From Craterilacuibacter sp. RT1T (GTDB lineage Bacteria; Pseudomonadota; Gammaproteobacteria; Burkholderiales; Chromobacteriaceae): 64,000 nt of DNA. A program made the translations under genes and the position numbers. The notes below the pieces were generated by a model. That model saw nothing but the letters and a program-made list of their open reading frames with translations. It made no database searches and was not told where the DNA came from. Shown here piece after piece: positions 54,970 to 64,000 of this stretch; the stretch's first letter is position 1; each line of letters starts with the position of its first letter. Location of the stretch: assembly GCF_023502145.1 (NCBI RefSeq), contig NZ_JAMFLI010000001.1:702034-766033 (forward strand). Direction: 5' to 3'.

Positions 54970-55998
54970 TTATGCCTGCTTGAGCTTGGCAATGGCGCTG
55001 GCGCACTGTGCAATTAAGTCGGGGCCGCGGTAAATCAGGCCGGAATAGAGTTGCACCAGACTGGCGCCGGCGCGGATTTTCTCTGCTGCATCGTCGCCGG
55101 AGAGAATGCCGCCTACGCCTATGATAGGCAGTGCGCCGTCCAGTGTCTGAGCCAGTGTGCGGATGACCTCGGTTGAACGCGCCGTGACCGGCGCGCCGGA
55201 GAGGCCGCCCGCTTCGCCAGCATGGCTGTGGCCGGCAACCGCTTCGCGCGACAAGGTGGTATTGGTGGCGATGACGGCATCGACTTCGTGTTGCATCAAC
55301 AGGCGGGCAATGTCGCGCACGGCGTCGCTATCGAGATCGGGCGCAATCTTGACGGCAAACGGCACATAACGGCCATGCTTGTCGCTGAGCATGCTTTGGC
55401 GGGCCTTGAGCGCAGCGATCAGTTGTGCCAGTTCATCACCCTGCTGCAGTTGGCGCAGGTTTTTGGTGTTGGGTGAGGAAATATTGACGGCGATGTAGCT
55501 GGCGCAGGGGTAAACCTTGTCCATGCACTCAAGATAGTCATCCGTGGCGCGCTCGATCGGCGTGCTGGCGTTTTTACCGATATTGATGCCCAGTACGCCC
55601 TGAAAGCGGCTTTCTTGTACTTTGCGCACCAGATTGTCTACGCCCAGATTATTGAAGCCCATGCGGTTGATGATGGCCTGGTGCTCGGGCAGGCGGAACA
55701 GGCGCGGTTTGGGGTTGCCTTGTTGCGGGCGCGGGGTCACGGTACCGATTTCGATAAAGCCGAAGCCCAGTTCGGCCAGTGCATCAATATGCTCGCCATC
55801 CTTGTCCAGTCCTGCGGCCAGACCTACCGGATTGGGAAAGGTCAACCCCATGACTTTGACTGGCGTTCGCGGGATGGACTTGCCCATCAGGCTGCTCAGT
55901 TGCAACTGGTACGCCTTGTCCAGTAGTTTCAGGGTCAGCTGATGTGCGGCCTCTGGGTCCAGACGAAACAAGAGCGGGCGTAGCAGTGGATAAAGCAT
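54970..55998 (-). CDS. pyrD: Dihydroorotate dehydrogenase (quinone), class 2
   Basis: 342 residues. Oxidises dihydroorotate to orotate at the inner membrane with ubiquinone. The N-terminal helix [20 protein letters not shown] is the membrane-binding part of class 2 enzymes. FMN/substrate blocks: [50 protein letters not shown] with the catalytic Ser, [15 protein letters not shown] and [11 protein letters not shown]. Common neighbour of aat/bpt in this group. Confidence 0.97.
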   Translation of the reverse strand: MLYPLLRPLLFRLDPEAAHQLTLKLLDKAYQLQLSSLMGKSIPRTPVKVMGLTFPNPVGLAAGLDKDGEHIDALAELGFGFIEIGTVTPRPQQGNPKPRLFRLPEHQAIINRMGFNNLGVDNLVRKVQESRFQGVLGINIGKNASTPIERATDDYLECMDKVYPCASYIAVNISSPNTKNLRQLQQGDELAQLIAALKARQSMLSDKHGRYVPFAVKIAPDLDSDAVRDIARLLMQHEVDAVIATNTTLSREAVAGHSHAGEAGGLSGAPVTARSTEVIRTLAQTLDGALPIIGVGGILSGDDAAEKIRAGASLVQLYSGLIYRGPDLIAQCASAIAKLKQA

Positions 55999-56069
55999 CA
56001 GAAACTCCGTTGGCTTGCCCAGTCACCTTTGGTTTTGACTGCGCATGCGGTGTGCGTAAAAAAGCGATA

Positions 56070-56660
56070 TTACAAGATGCGGCACGCTGCGTCGAAGTCC
56101 AGGCGCGGTGAGCGCGGGTGTAACTGTGCTTCGATGCCATAACCCAGGTTGATCAGGAAGTTGGCGCGCCAGCGCCCGTCGGGAAAAAAGGTGCTGTTTA
56201 CGCCGGCCTGATCAAAGCCCGACATCGGGCCGCAGTCCAGACCCAGACTGCGCGCCGCCATCATCAGATAAGCGCCTTGCAAGCTGCTGTTGCGCAGCGC
56301 AGTTTCGGCGATCAGTGCCTCATTGCCGATAAACCAGCTTTGCGCATCGGTATGCGGGTAGAGTTGCGGTAGCAACTCATAAAAACGGCTGTCGTAGGCC
56401 ACGATAACGGTGACCGGTGCCTGCAGGGTTTTACTTTGGTTGCCGGGGGCAAGATGCGGTTCGAGCTTAGCCTTGGCATCCGGCGTCTGGATAAAGACAA
56501 AGCGGGCAGGGCAGGCATTGGCGCTGGTCGGGCCTAGCCGTGCCAGTGCGTATAGCTGCTGCAGCAAGGCTTCACTTACGCCTCTTTCCTGCCAGTGGCT
56601 ATGGGTGCGGGCATGGTTGAATAACTGGTCAAGTGCCGTCTGGGCTAGTGGCGTACTCAT
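56070..56660 (-). CDS. Nitroreductase family protein, RutE/HadB type
   Basis: 196 residues, FMN-dependent nitroreductase fold. Family blocks: FNHARTHSHWQERGVSEALL, LARLGPTSANACPARFVF, ETALRNSSLQGAYLMMAARSL and LDCGPMSGFDQAGVN. The subgroup includes malonic semialdehyde reductase RutE of pyrimidine breakdown, but no other rut genes are nearby, so general NADH-dependent oxidoreductase is the safer call. Its start lies 14 bases after the motD stop. Confidence 0.88.
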   Translation of the reverse strand: MSTPLAQTALDQLFNHARTHSHWQERGVSEALLQQLYALARLGPTSANACPARFVFIQTPDAKAKLEPHLAPGNQSKTLQAPVTVIVAYDSRFYELLPQLYPHTDAQSWFIGNEALIAETALRNSSLQGAYLMMAARSLGLDCGPMSGFDQAGVNSTFFPDGRWRANFLINLGYGIEAQLHPRSPRLDFDAACRIL

Positions 56661-56674
56661 GGTTCACCTCTGTC

Positions 56675-57505
56675 TCACATGGATGTTTGGGCCGGCTTGT
56701 TTTGTATGGCCGGTGCGCTGGCCTCGGTGGCCGGGCTTGCTTGCGGCGTGATGTCGAATCCTGCGTTGTGGTCTGCGAGGATAGTGATGGCAACCCGTCT
56801 GTTTTGGGCGCGGCCTTCTGCCGAATCATTGCTGGTCACCGGGCGGTTTTCGGCGCGCCCGACGGCAACCAGGCGCTCGGCAGCAATGCCGTTTTCCTGA
56901 AACAAGCGCACGACGCTGCCGGCACGAGCCGCCGACAACTCCCAGTTTGACGGGTAAAACGCATTGCGGATCGGTACGTTATCGGTAAAGCCTTCGACCC
57001 GCACCGGATTGCTCTGGCTACGGAGTGCACCGGCAATACCGGCCAGCATGCGCTGCGACTCGGACGATGGCGTGGCTTGGGCGACGGCAAACAGCGCGGT
57101 ATCCTTGATGTCGATATGGATGCCTTCCTCCGACTGATACAGCTTGACCTGCCCGTTTTTCAGCAAGGGTTGGACGATCTTGCTCAGCGCATCGCTAAGT
57201 TGCTGCATCTTCTGCTGCGCCAGTACACGCTGCTCGCTTTTAATCGCCCGCGCCACCGGTTTGGAGTTCGGCACTTCCACCATGGTGTTGGCGCTACCCG
57301 ATGGTGTAGGGTTACCGGTGATTTTGCTGCCGAATGCATCCCCCAGCGAACTGGATAGCACGCGGTACTTGCTCTCGTTCACTTGGGAGATCGCGTACAT
57401 CACCACAAAGAAGGCGAACAGCAGTGTAATGAAGTCGGCGTAGGAAACCAGCCAGCGTTCATGGTTTTCGTGCTCTTCTTCCTGTCGGCGTCTACGGTGG
57501 CGCAT
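56675..57505 (-). CDS. motD: Flagellar stator protein MotD (MotB family)
   Basis: 276 residues. Basic/acidic N-terminus (MRHRRRRQEEEHENHERW), one membrane helix (about 20-40) with the proton-channel Asp24 in VSYADFITLLFAFFVVMYAI, a plug/linker, then an OmpA-like peptidoglycan-binding domain (VRVEGFTDNVPIRN, SAARAGSVVRLF, RAENRPV, RRVAITIL). The sequence fits MotD rather than MotB. Notably no motA/motC partner gene is adjacent: upstream is sppA and downstream a nitroreductase. Confidence 0.9.
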   Translation of the reverse strand: MRHRRRRQEEEHENHERWLVSYADFITLLFAFFVVMYAISQVNESKYRVLSSSLGDAFGSKITGNPTPSGSANTMVEVPNSKPVARAIKSEQRVLAQQKMQQLSDALSKIVQPLLKNGQVKLYQSEEGIHIDIKDTALFAVAQATPSSESQRMLAGIAGALRSQSNPVRVEGFTDNVPIRNAFYPSNWELSAARAGSVVRLFQENGIAAERLVAVGRAENRPVTSNDSAEGRAQNRRVAITILADHNAGFDITPQASPATEASAPAIQNKPAQTSM

Positions 57506-57520
57506 CGGCGATCTCTTTGC

Positions 57521-58507
57521 TTAATAGTATCGGGTGTCGAGCAAGAACCCCATGCCCTGCGCGAACTGTACGCCCAGTAATCGTGCTGCGCGTTTGCCGA
57601 AGCCTTCATCCGGCGTAAATTCAACCAGCTTGTCCGCCTTGAACTGTTCGCGTGCCACCTGGCGTACCGAGGACAGACCGTCGATCAGGCCCAGCGGCTG
57701 GCTCTGGCTGCCTAACCAGACGCGGCCGGAGAAGATTTCGGTATTCGCCTGTTGCAAGCGTTTGCCGCGTCCGTCACGCACCGCCTGAATAAACTGCTGG
57801 TGTACCGTGTCCAGTAGTTGCTGGCGTATCGCTTCCTGTTCGGGTTTGACCGGTGAGAACGGGTCGCCCATGCCCTTATTGTTGCCGGACGTCATCAGGC
57901 GGCGCTCGATGCCCAGCTTCTCCATGGTGCCGGTAAAGCCAAAGCCTTCGGACAGTACACCGATGGAACCGATGATGCTGGCCTTGTCGGCATAGATGCG
58001 ATCGGTTGCCGCCGCGATGTAGTAACAGCCGGAGGCGCAGACTTCTTCGACTACGGTGACCACCGGTATCGCCGGGTATTGTTTTTTCAGCCGGCGGATC
58101 TCGTCATAAGCCATGCCCGACAAGACCGGGCTGCCGCCGGGGCTGTTGGCACGGATAATAATGCCGCGGGTGCCGCTATCCTTGTAGGCGGCTTCCAAAC
58201 CGCGAGCCAAGCGGTCTGCCGTATCGTTTTCGCTATTGATGACCCCGTCCAGACTGATCAGCGCGGTGTGTTTGCCATCCATCAGGCTGCCATCCTTGCC
58301 GCTTTTGTCCCGGTTGACGAACAGGCTGAAAACAATAATCAGCGTGATCAAGAGCCAGGCCAGACGAAAGAATATTTTCCACTGGCGGGCGCGGCGCTGT
58401 TCAAGCAGCGCGCTGCCGGCCAGTTTGGTGATGAGTTCGCGTTCCCAGTCGGGGGTATTGTTCACAGCGTCTCCGCAGGTGTCGGGGGTTGAGAGGTGAT
58501 CATACAC
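57521..58507 (-). CDS. sppA: S49-family signal peptide peptidase, short SppA
   Basis: 328 residues with one N-terminal membrane helix (about 47-65). Short single-domain form. Catalytic Ser in EEVCASGCYYIAAATDRI, the preceding block IRANSPGGSPV, and the Lys region LGIERRLMTSGNNKG. Where most relatives read ASGGYY, this one has ASGCYY. Degrades cleaved signal peptides in the membrane. Same direction as gph and rluC upstream; motD follows 15 bases later. Confidence 0.92.
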   Translation of the reverse strand: MYDHLSTPDTCGDAVNNTPDWERELITKLAGSALLEQRRARQWKIFFRLAWLLITLIIVFSLFVNRDKSGKDGSLMDGKHTALISLDGVINSENDTADRLARGLEAAYKDSGTRGIIIRANSPGGSPVLSGMAYDEIRRLKKQYPAIPVVTVVEEVCASGCYYIAAATDRIYADKASIIGSIGVLSEGFGFTGTMEKLGIERRLMTSGNNKGMGDPFSPVKPEQEAIRQQLLDTVHQQFIQAVRDGRGKRLQQANTEIFSGRVWLGSQSQPLGLIDGLSSVRQVAREQFKADKLVEFTPDEGFGKRAARLLGVQFAQGMGFLLDTRYY

Positions 58508-58558
58508 TTACGGCATTTTTCTGTGCGAGTCAGAATGGCAAAGCCGCTTGCTGTGCGC

Positions 58559-59212
58559 TTATCCCAGCCTGGGTAGCAGCCATTGCTGCAGCGCCGGGAA
58601 ATCATGAAAAATGGCCGCCGGCTGGCAGTCTTGCAGTACATCCAGCGGGTGTGCGCCATAACTGACACCGACGCCATGTGCTTTGGCATTGACGGCCATC
58701 AACAGGTCATGGCTGGTGTCGCCCACCATCAGCGTGCGCTGGGTATCAATGCCCAGTCGCTCGGTGATTTCGAGCAGCATTTGCGGGTCGGGCTTGGAGT
58801 GGCACTCATCCACGGTGCGCGTGGCATAGAAAAAGCCGGACAAGCCGCTGACTTCAAGCGCGCGATCCAGTCCCCTGCGGCTTTTGCCGGTGGCGACCGC
58901 CAGCAAGGCGCCGGCTTGGCGCAGTGCCTCCAGGCCTTCATGGACGCCATCAAACAATTCAACGGTCTCTTCGCCGCACAGATAGTGATGGCGGTAAGCA
59001 TCTTCCAGATCGTGATAACGCTCCGGGCTCAGGCCGGGGCAGGCGGTGCGCAAAGCCTTGCCCAGCGACAGGCCAATCACATGGCTGGCTGCCTCGCGGC
59101 TGGGGATGGGGAGTTTAAGGTCGCCGCTTGCGCGCTGAATGGAGCGAACAATATGGGCGGTCGAATCCATTAGCGTGCCATCCCAGTCGAACACGATCAG
59201 ATCAAATTGCAT
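58559..59212 (-). CDS. gph: HAD-family phosphatase, Gph-like
   Basis: 217 residues. Haloacid dehalogenase fold: DWDGTLMDS (nucleophile and acid/base Asp), an alpha-helical cap, ATGKSRRGLDRAL (motif II), KPDPQML (Lys of motif III) and VGDTSHDLLMAVNA (motif IV). Closest to phosphoglycolate phosphatase-like proteins found downstream of rluC in betaproteobacteria. Natural substrate uncertain. Overlaps the 3' end of rluC by 11 bases. Confidence 0.9.
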   Translation of the reverse strand: MQFDLIVFDWDGTLMDSTAHIVRSIQRASGDLKLPIPSREAASHVIGLSLGKALRTACPGLSPERYHDLEDAYRHHYLCGEETVELFDGVHEGLEALRQAGALLAVATGKSRRGLDRALEVSGLSGFFYATRTVDECHSKPDPQMLLEITERLGIDTQRTLMVGDTSHDLLMAVNAKAHGVGVSYGAHPLDVLQDCQPAAIFHDFPALQQWLLPRLG

Positions 59213-60143
59213 TTTCTTTTCTCAATAATTCGATAAAGCTCGCCAGCTCGGGCGGGAGCGGCGCTTCAAGATCCAGCGGCTCACCGCTTAGCGGGTGGGG
59301 CAGCTTGAGGTTGTGGGCATGCAGGAACATGCGCTTAAGGCCGTGACGGGCGAGGTCGCGGTTGGCGGTAAAGTCGCCATAACGTTCGTCGCCGGCAATC
59401 GGGCAGCCCATGGCTTGCATGTGCACGCGGATCTGGTGGGTGCGGCCGGTTTTGAGCCAGGCTTCGACCAGGGTGAAGTCGGCAAAACGCTGCTCGATGC
59501 TGAAGATGGTGTGCGCATACTGTCCGCCTTCTTCGACGCGTACCCTTTTCTCGCCGTTAGGCGTGTCCCATTTGTGTAGCGGCAGTTTGACATGGCGCTC
59601 GGCTTGCGGCCATGCGCCAAGGCCCAAGGCGAAGTAGCGCTTTTGCGGCACATCGTTGCGTATCATTTCATGCAGCTTGACCAGCGCCGAACGCTTTTTG
59701 GCGATCATCAGCAGGCCCGAGGTGTCGCGGTCCAGTCGGTGTACCAGTTCGAGATAGCGCGCCTCGGGGCGTGCCTTGCGCAGTTGTTCGATCACGCCAA
59801 AGGACACGCCGCTGCCGCCATGCACTGCGACGCCGGAGGGTTTATCGATGACCAGCAGGGCTTCGTCTTCGTATACCACTGGGAAATGCCCGGCCGGAAC
59901 GAATTTTTCTTCGCGTACGGCAATGCGTACCGGTGGCAGGCGTACTTCATCGCCTGCGCTCAGGCGATAGCTGGCATCGATGCGGCCCTTGTTGACGCGG
60001 ACTTCGCCCGAACGCAGGATGCGGTAAACGTGACTCTTGGGTACGCCCTTGAGTTGCCGGGTCAGGTAGTTGTCTATGCGTTGGCCCGCTTCTGATTCGT
60101 CGATCAGGTGAAATGAGACGGAGTCTTTGCGTATATCTGTCAT
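59202..60143 (-). CDS. rluC: 23S rRNA pseudouridine synthase RluC
   Basis: 313 residues from ATG at 60143; an ATG at 60176 would add 11. RluC modifies uridines 955, 2504 and 2580 of 23S rRNA (E. coli numbering). N-terminal S4 domain (GQRIDNYLTRQLKGVPKSHV, SGEVRVNKGRI), then the RluA-type catalytic domain with Asp in HRLDRDTSGLLM and later LKTGRTHQIRVHM. First of rluC-gph-sppA, divergent from rne, which is the usual arrangement. Confidence 0.95.
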   Translation of the reverse strand: MTDIRKDSVSFHLIDESEAGQRIDNYLTRQLKGVPKSHVYRILRSGEVRVNKGRIDASYRLSAGDEVRLPPVRIAVREEKFVPAGHFPVVYEDEALLVIDKPSGVAVHGGSGVSFGVIEQLRKARPEARYLELVHRLDRDTSGLLMIAKKRSALVKLHEMIRNDVPQKRYFALGLGAWPQAERHVKLPLHKWDTPNGEKRVRVEEGGQYAHTIFSIEQRFADFTLVEAWLKTGRTHQIRVHMQAMGCPIAGDERYGDFTANRDLARHGLKRMFLHAHNLKLPHPLSGEPLDLEAPLPPELASFIELLRKENAI

Positions 60144-60699
60144 ATTGCTTATACTTCGATGCGCTTTGTCGGTCATGCAGGCTTGTCATTCAAGGCCTGG
60201 CCGGCAAAGGCAAGTTCCGGTGAATATAAAAGGTTGTGCGCCGCCGCAAGGATAGGTCGCCGACGCTGCTGCGATTGAAGATCGAGCCGGCAGGGTTCAG
60301 CCCTGACCTGATGCCCGTTCTACCGGACGCAGCCAAGGTTGTCTCGCTCACCGAAAAGAAGCGATGGTAATGCATTTGATCGTACAGCGCACTCACGAGC
60401 ATTCCATTTCCGGATGCCGAGCCAGTCCGGGAGTCATGCAGTAAAGTTTGACCCGGCGCGTATGCCCATCGCTTTCTTGCTTTGCCGATAACAGCTTTGT
60501 CGGCAGGCATCGTACCAACACGCTGTCCCTAACCCGGGCAGCAAGGGCATCGCGCGAAATTGATTCGAGAAGTCGGCTTAGCCTATCGTTATTCCTTGCT
60601 CTTTAGTCAGACACTTCTTTCGGAAAGCGCCCATCCATAGTCATTGGGCCGTCAAATACTTGCTGCGACCTTGCGTGAGTGCTGCGCAAGGAATGTTAT
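60144..60699. other. Divergent rluC/rne intergenic region, long rne leader
   Basis: 556 bases without a supported gene. In E. coli the rne 5' untranslated region (about 360 nt) is bound by RNase E for autoregulation, and the same could hold here. Several short inverted segments are visible, for instance CAAGGCCTGGCCGG near 60192. I could not assign a promoter with confidence. Confidence 0.5.
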
Positions 60700-63675
60700 A
60701 TGAAACGAATGTTATTTAATGCAACGCAAGCTGAAGAGCTGCGCGTTGCAATTGTCGATGGGCAAAAGCTTGTCGACCTTGATATCGAAACTGTTGGCAA
60801 AGAACAGCGCAAAGGGAATATCTATAAGGGTATCATTACCCGTATTGAGCCTTCGCTGGAAGCGTGCTTTGTCGATTACGGCACCGAACGCCACGGCTTT
60901 TTGCCGTTCAAGGAAGTTGCCCGTTCTTATTTCCAGAACTTTGACGGGGGCCGTCCGCGTATTCAGGACGTCCTGAAAGAGGGCATGGAAGTCGCCGTTC
61001 AGGTTGAAAAGGACGAGCGCGGCAACAAGGGTGCAGCGCTGACTACCTATATCAGCCTGGCCGGCCGTTATCTGGTTTTGATGCCGAACAACCCGCGCGG
61101 TGGCGGTGTATCGCGTCGTATCGAGGGTGAAGAGCGCCAGGAGCTCAAGGAGTTGATGGCCAAGCTGAACGTGACGCAGGGCATGAGCCTGATTGCGCGC
61201 ACTGCCGGCATTGGTCGCAATTTCGAAGAGTTGCAGTGGGACCTGAACTACCTGACCCAGTTGTGGAATGCCATCGAGGCGGCCGCAGGTGCACAAAAAG
61301 CGCCGTTCCTGATTCTGCAGGAAGGCAGCTTGGTCATTCGCGCCATTCGCGACTACTACCAGCCTGATATTGGCGAAATCCTGATCGACACCGAAGTCGT
61401 GTACGAGCAGGCGCGCCAGTTCATGAGCCACGTCATGCCGAACAATGTCGGCCGTGTCAAACTCTATACCGACCCGGTGCCTTTGTTCTCCCGTTACCAG
61501 ATCGAACACCAGATTGAAACCGCCTATTCGCGCAGCGTGCAGTTGCCGTCCGGTGGCGCCATCGTCATTGATCACACCGAAGCGCTGGTGTCGATTGACG
61601 TCAACTCGGCGCGTGCGACCAAGGGTGCCGATATCGAAGAAACCGCGCTGCGTACCAACGTAGAAGCGGCCGAAGAAATCGCCCGCCAGTTGCGCTTGCG
61701 CGACCTGGGTGGTCTGGTGGTGATCGACTTTATCGATATGGAAAACCCGAAGAGCCAGCGCGATGTGGAAAACACCCTGCGCGATGTGCTCAAGCATGAC
61801 CGTGCCCGCGTGCAGATGGGTAAGTTGTCGCGTTTCGGCCTGCTCGAGTTGTCGCGTCAGCGCCTGCAGCCAAGTCTGGGCGAGTCCAGTCATATCCCTT
61901 GCCCGCGCTGCCACGGTATCGGCTTTATCCGCGGCACCGAATCTTCGGCCTTGCACATCCTGCGCATCATCCAGGAAGAGGCCATGAAGGAAAACACCGG
62001 CGCGGTACATGCACAAGTACCGGTTGATGTGGCGACCTTCTTGCTGAATGAAAAGCGTACCGAGCTTTATTCGACCGAAGAGCGTCTGGGTGTCAATGTA
62101 CTGTTGATTCCTAACGTGCATCTGGAAACGCCGCACTACAAGATTGTCCGTTTGCGTCACGACGACCTGAACGAATTGTCCGATGCGCCAAGCTACCGTC
62201 GCGTTGAAATGCCGGAAGACGAAGCCGAAGCCAGCTTTGGCCAGAAAAAGCCTAAGGTCGAGCGACTGGAAGCTGCCGTGAAGGGCATTACGCCGCAACA
62301 GCCGGCGCCTTCGGTTGCAGAAGCGCCCGCTGCTACGGCGCAGGCCAAGCCTGCCGTGGCCGCTGCCGAGCCGGGTCTGATCGGTCGTCTGCTTGGCTGG
62401 TTCAAGGGTCTGGCTGCGCCGCAAGCGGCACCCGCGCCGGCCGAACCTGCCAAACCCGCAGCGCGCGAACCGCGCAAGCCACGCAACCAGAACGAGCGTC
62501 GTCAAGGCAATGGCCAGCGCCGCGATCGCAATGCGCAGCAGGATGAGCGTCGCAAGAGTGGTGACGAGCGCCGTACGCAGCCAGAAGTCAATGAAGTGCG
62601 CAGCGAAGTGCGCGAGCCGCGTGAGCCGCGTCCGCCACGCGAGCCGCGTCAGCGCCGCGAACGCGAACCGCGTGCCGATCGTGAACAGAAGCCAAATCGC
62701 CAGCCTGAGCTGCGTTTGGAAGAGGCTGGCGCCGAAGTGGCTGCGCGTCAGGAAGCGCCGCGTCAGCAGCAAGAACCACGTCGTCGTGAAAAGCCGCAAA
62801 CCGATAGCAGCAAGCCGGTAGTGGAAAATCGTCCGCCAGTGGTGCCGCGCGAAGAAGCTAAGGCTATCGACGCGCAGCCGGCAAACGAGATGCCTGTGGT
62901 TGAGGGCGAGGCCGCCGATACGGTGGAGCGCAGTGAGCGTCGCCGTCGCCGCAGCCGTCGTGACCGTCGTCGCGATGAAGTTCCGGCAGCAGTCGTTGCC
63001 GAGACGGATGCACAGGCTGTTGAAGTGCCAGCCCAGACAGCTGAGCAGGCTGTTGAAGTGCCAGCCCAGACAGCTGAGCAGGCTGTTGAAGTGCTAGCCG
63101 AGACCGCTGTGGTTGCCGTTGCCGAAATGGTGCAAGTGGGTGCCGTGGCACCGGTAGCCGAGCTGGTAGTGACCAAAGCGGATGAAGCCGAAGTAAAGGC
63201 TGAAGTTGCAGCGCCGGCGCCGGTTGCTGAAATGGTCGAAGAGGCGGTGGTCGAGGTTGCGGTTAAGCCAGAAGCGGAGCCTGTTGTTGCCGAACCGGTA
63301 TTCGTTCAGGTTACTTCAGTGGCCGAAGCTCCGGTCGTTGAGGCTGCTGTTGAGCCTGAGCAGCCTGAACAGGTGCTTGCAGTCGTGACGGTCGCGGTTG
63401 CCGCGCCGGCAGCAACGCCTATCGTGCAGGCGGACTTGCCTGTGGCAGAGCCTGTCGCAGTGGAGGTGAAGGCACTTGAGCCGGTAGCCGTGGAGCGTGA
63501 AGAGCCAGCCGATCTGGGCGGCCTGGTGATGGTTGCAACGCGTGCACTGCCTGCCGAGCCGGTTGCCGAGCCTGTCGTGCCGCAAGGTCCGCGTCGCAGC
63601 GATGTGTTGCGTAGCCGCCAGCCGCTTGTTTCCAGCGAGCCGGTTCAGTTGATGCAGGTGGAAACCCGCGACTAA
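60700..63675 (+). CDS. rne: Ribonuclease E
   Basis: 991 residues from the ATG seven bases after AAGGA. Endonuclease for mRNA turnover and rRNA/tRNA processing, and scaffold of the degradosome. S1 domain about 36-120 ([20 protein letters not shown]), 5'-sensor, then the DNase I-like catalytic centre with Asp300 ([10 protein letters not shown]) and Asp343 ([10 protein letters not shown]), corresponding to E. coli 303 and 346. The zinc link CPRCHG has Cys401 and Cys404. After about 515 the protein is disordered: a membrane-targeting-like amphipathic segment ([14 protein letters not shown], about 560), an Arg-rich region (600-770) and a Glu/Val/Ala-rich tail with tandem repeats. Compatible with a degradosome scaffold. 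Confidence 0.97.
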   Translation: MKRMLFNATQAEELRVAIVDGQKLVDLDIETVGKEQRKGNIYKGIITRIEPSLEACFVDYGTERHGFLPFKEVARSYFQNFDGGRPRIQDVLKEGMEVAVQVEKDERGNKGAALTTYISLAGRYLVLMPNNPRGGGVSRRIEGEERQELKELMAKLNVTQGMSLIARTAGIGRNFEELQWDLNYLTQLWNAIEAAAGAQKAPFLILQEGSLVIRAIRDYYQPDIGEILIDTEVVYEQARQFMSHVMPNNVGRVKLYTDPVPLFSRYQIEHQIETAYSRSVQLPSGGAIVIDHTEALVSIDVNSARATKGADIEETALRTNVEAAEEIARQLRLRDLGGLVVIDFIDMENPKSQRDVENTLRDVLKHDRARVQMGKLSRFGLLELSRQRLQPSLGESSHIPCPRCHGIGFIRGTESSALHILRIIQEEAMKENTGAVHAQVPVDVATFLLNEKRTELYSTEERLGVNVLLIPNVHLETPHYKIVRLRHDDLNELSDAPSYRRVEMPEDEAEASFGQKKPKVERLEAAVKGITPQQPAPSVAEAPAATAQAKPAVAAAEPGLIGRLLGWFKGLAAPQAAPAPAEPAKPAAREPRKPRNQNERRQGNGQRRDRNAQQDERRKSGDERRTQPEVNEVRSEVREPREPRPPREPRQRREREPRADREQKPNRQPELRLEEAGAEVAARQEAPRQQQEPRRREKPQTDSSKPVVENRPPVVPREEAKAIDAQPANEMPVVEGEAADTVERSERRRRRSRRDRRRDEVPAAVVAETDAQAVEVPAQTAEQAVEVPAQTAEQAVEVLAETAVVAVAEMVQVGAVAPVAELVVTKADEAEVKAEVAAPAPVAEMVEEAVVEVAVKPEAEPVVAEPVFVQVTSVAEAPVVEAAVEPEQPEQVLAVVTVAVAAPAATPIVQADLPVAEPVAVEVKALEPVAVEREEPADLGGLVMVATRALPAEPVAEPVVPQGPRRSDVLRSRQPLVSSEPVQLMQVETRD
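63013..63105 (+). repeat. 33-bp tandem repeat in the rne tail
   Basis: Two identical 33-base units starting at 63013 and 63046 and a third, diverged one from 63079. Each encodes [11 protein letters not shown]. In frame, so unit number changes only tail length. Confidence 0.9.
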
Positions 63676-63711
63676 AAGTAAGTATCGGCTGCGTTATTCT
63701 GTATTTTTAGT

Positions 63712-63740
63712 TTGACGCAGCCAAATCTTACCGTTATAAT
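63712..63740 (+). promoter_or_regulatory. Strong sigma-70 promoter of tRNA-Asn
   Basis: TTGACG (63712-63717) and a perfect TATAAT (63735-63740), spaced by 17 bp. Transcription would start near 63747, seven bases before the mature tRNA end. Confidence 0.9.
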
Positions 63741-63753
63741 TATTTTCTTCAAT

Positions 63754-63829
63754 TCCCTGATAGCTCAGTTGGTAGAGCGACGGACTGTTAATCCGCAGGT
63801 CGCAGGTTCGAGCCCTGCTCGGGGAGCCA
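63754..63829 (+). tRNA. tRNA-Asn (anticodon GTT)
   Basis: 76 bases with all arms: acceptor TCCCTGA with TCGGGGA (one T-G pair), D arm GCTCAGTTGGTAGAGC, anticodon arm with GTT at 63787-63789 flanked by T and A, T arm GCAGG-TTCGAGC-CCTGC, discriminator G and an encoded CCA end. Confidence 0.98.
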
Positions 63830-63845
63830 ATAGATTCAAGCATTT

Positions 63846-63870
63846 AGCCCACCTATATGGTGGGCTTTTT
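63846..63870 (+). terminator. Intrinsic terminator after tRNA-Asn
   Basis: AGCCCACC (63846-63853) pairs with GGTGGGCT (63859-63866), with a 5-nt loop, followed by TTTTT. With the promoter it makes the tRNA a self-contained unit. Confidence 0.92.
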
Positions 63871-64000
63871 GTTGTTTGCGCCGCCTTTTTTGCAGCATGC
63901 TGCAAAACCCCGCTCATTTCCGCTCTGCTGCTTTGCTATATGCATGTCCATCGTGAGCATCCAGCCTCCCCACCGTGCTAAACAAGCTTTAGGGCGGCCC
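63871..64000. other. Window end, no gene seen
   Basis: 130 bases after the terminator with a short palindrome, TGCAGCATGCTGCA (63891-63904). No start codon with a ribosome-binding site and no RNA gene was seen. Confidence 0.4.

Noticed and set aside
60712..62799. 695-codon open frame antisense to rne
   Set aside because: A shadow caused by GC-rich codon use; rne on the other strand has all catalytic motifs.
63712..63981. 89-codon open frame at the right end
   Set aside because: It reads straight through tRNA-Asn; the peptide SLIAQLVERRTVNPQ is a well-known tRNA translation artefact.

Overview
The window is about 64 kb of GC-rich (by eye around 60%) bacterial chromosome with dense, mostly housekeeping gene content. 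Gene families and order point to a betaproteobacterium of the Neisseriales, Chromobacteriaceae-like. The block leuC-leuD-leuB-asd-usg-fimV-truA-trpF-trpBA-accD is an extended form of the order known from Pseudomonas and betaproteobacteria, and rne is divergent from rluC-gph-sppA. No phage, plasmid, transposase, integrase, rRNA or CRISPR array was seen. One tRNA (Asn) is present. The lineage is inferred from gene content and was not checked against a database.

Layout. 1-2.3 kb: 3' part of a YdeP-type molybdopterin oxidoreductase and a small membrane protein. 2.3-5.2 kb: divergent cadA/cadR heavy-metal efflux module with a recognisable CadR operator. 5.3-8.9 kb: ABC-F protein (YheS type), tsaD and an OsmC-like protein. 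9.2-11.2 kb: an AT-richer patch with a guanine deaminase carrying an export signal, then about 0.5 kb without a clear gene. 11.2-13.8 kb: FAH-family hydrolase, hslR, a small Cys-containing protein and an MFS transporter. 14-28.8 kb: the leucine, aspartate-semialdehyde, fimV, truA, tryptophan and accD block. It includes a 44-residue entericidin-like lipoprotein between leuC and leuD, a second FimV-like gene and an unassigned membrane gene. 28.8-30.9 kb: a membrane protein and two paralogous glucosaminidase lipoproteins.

30.9-39 kb runs mostly on the minus strand: cstA with a structured leader, pqiABC, then ribA (plus strand), lpxH, ppiB and ppiA. Three heptanucleotide tandem-repeat tracts sit exactly at the ribA and lpxH gene boundaries. 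39.3-46.3 kb: hflX, an 0.8 kb gap, a FadL-type porin, an acyl-CoA dehydrogenase with a PsrA-like palindrome, and an overlapping DUF2062-Nudix-PilZ operon. 46.4-51.3 kb: prkA-yeaH-spoVR. 51.3-59.2 kb: dapB-bamE facing fur-aat-bpt, a glycine-zipper lipoprotein, pyrD, a nitroreductase, an orphan motD, sppA and gph. 59.2-64 kb: rluC, a long rne leader, rne with a degenerate Glu/Val/Ala-rich tail, and tRNA-Asn with its own strong promoter and terminator.

Overall the region serves amino-acid biosynthesis (Leu, Trp, Lys/Thr/Met precursors), envelope building and maintenance (FimV, LpxH, BamE, Pqi, glucosaminidases), RNA metabolism, and fatty-acid and metal handling. No clearly new multi-gene system is evident. 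The best leads are the heptamer tracts framing lpxH, the three-way-junction-like cstA leader, the exported guanine deaminase, the tandem FimV genes and the tandem glucosaminidase lipoproteins.
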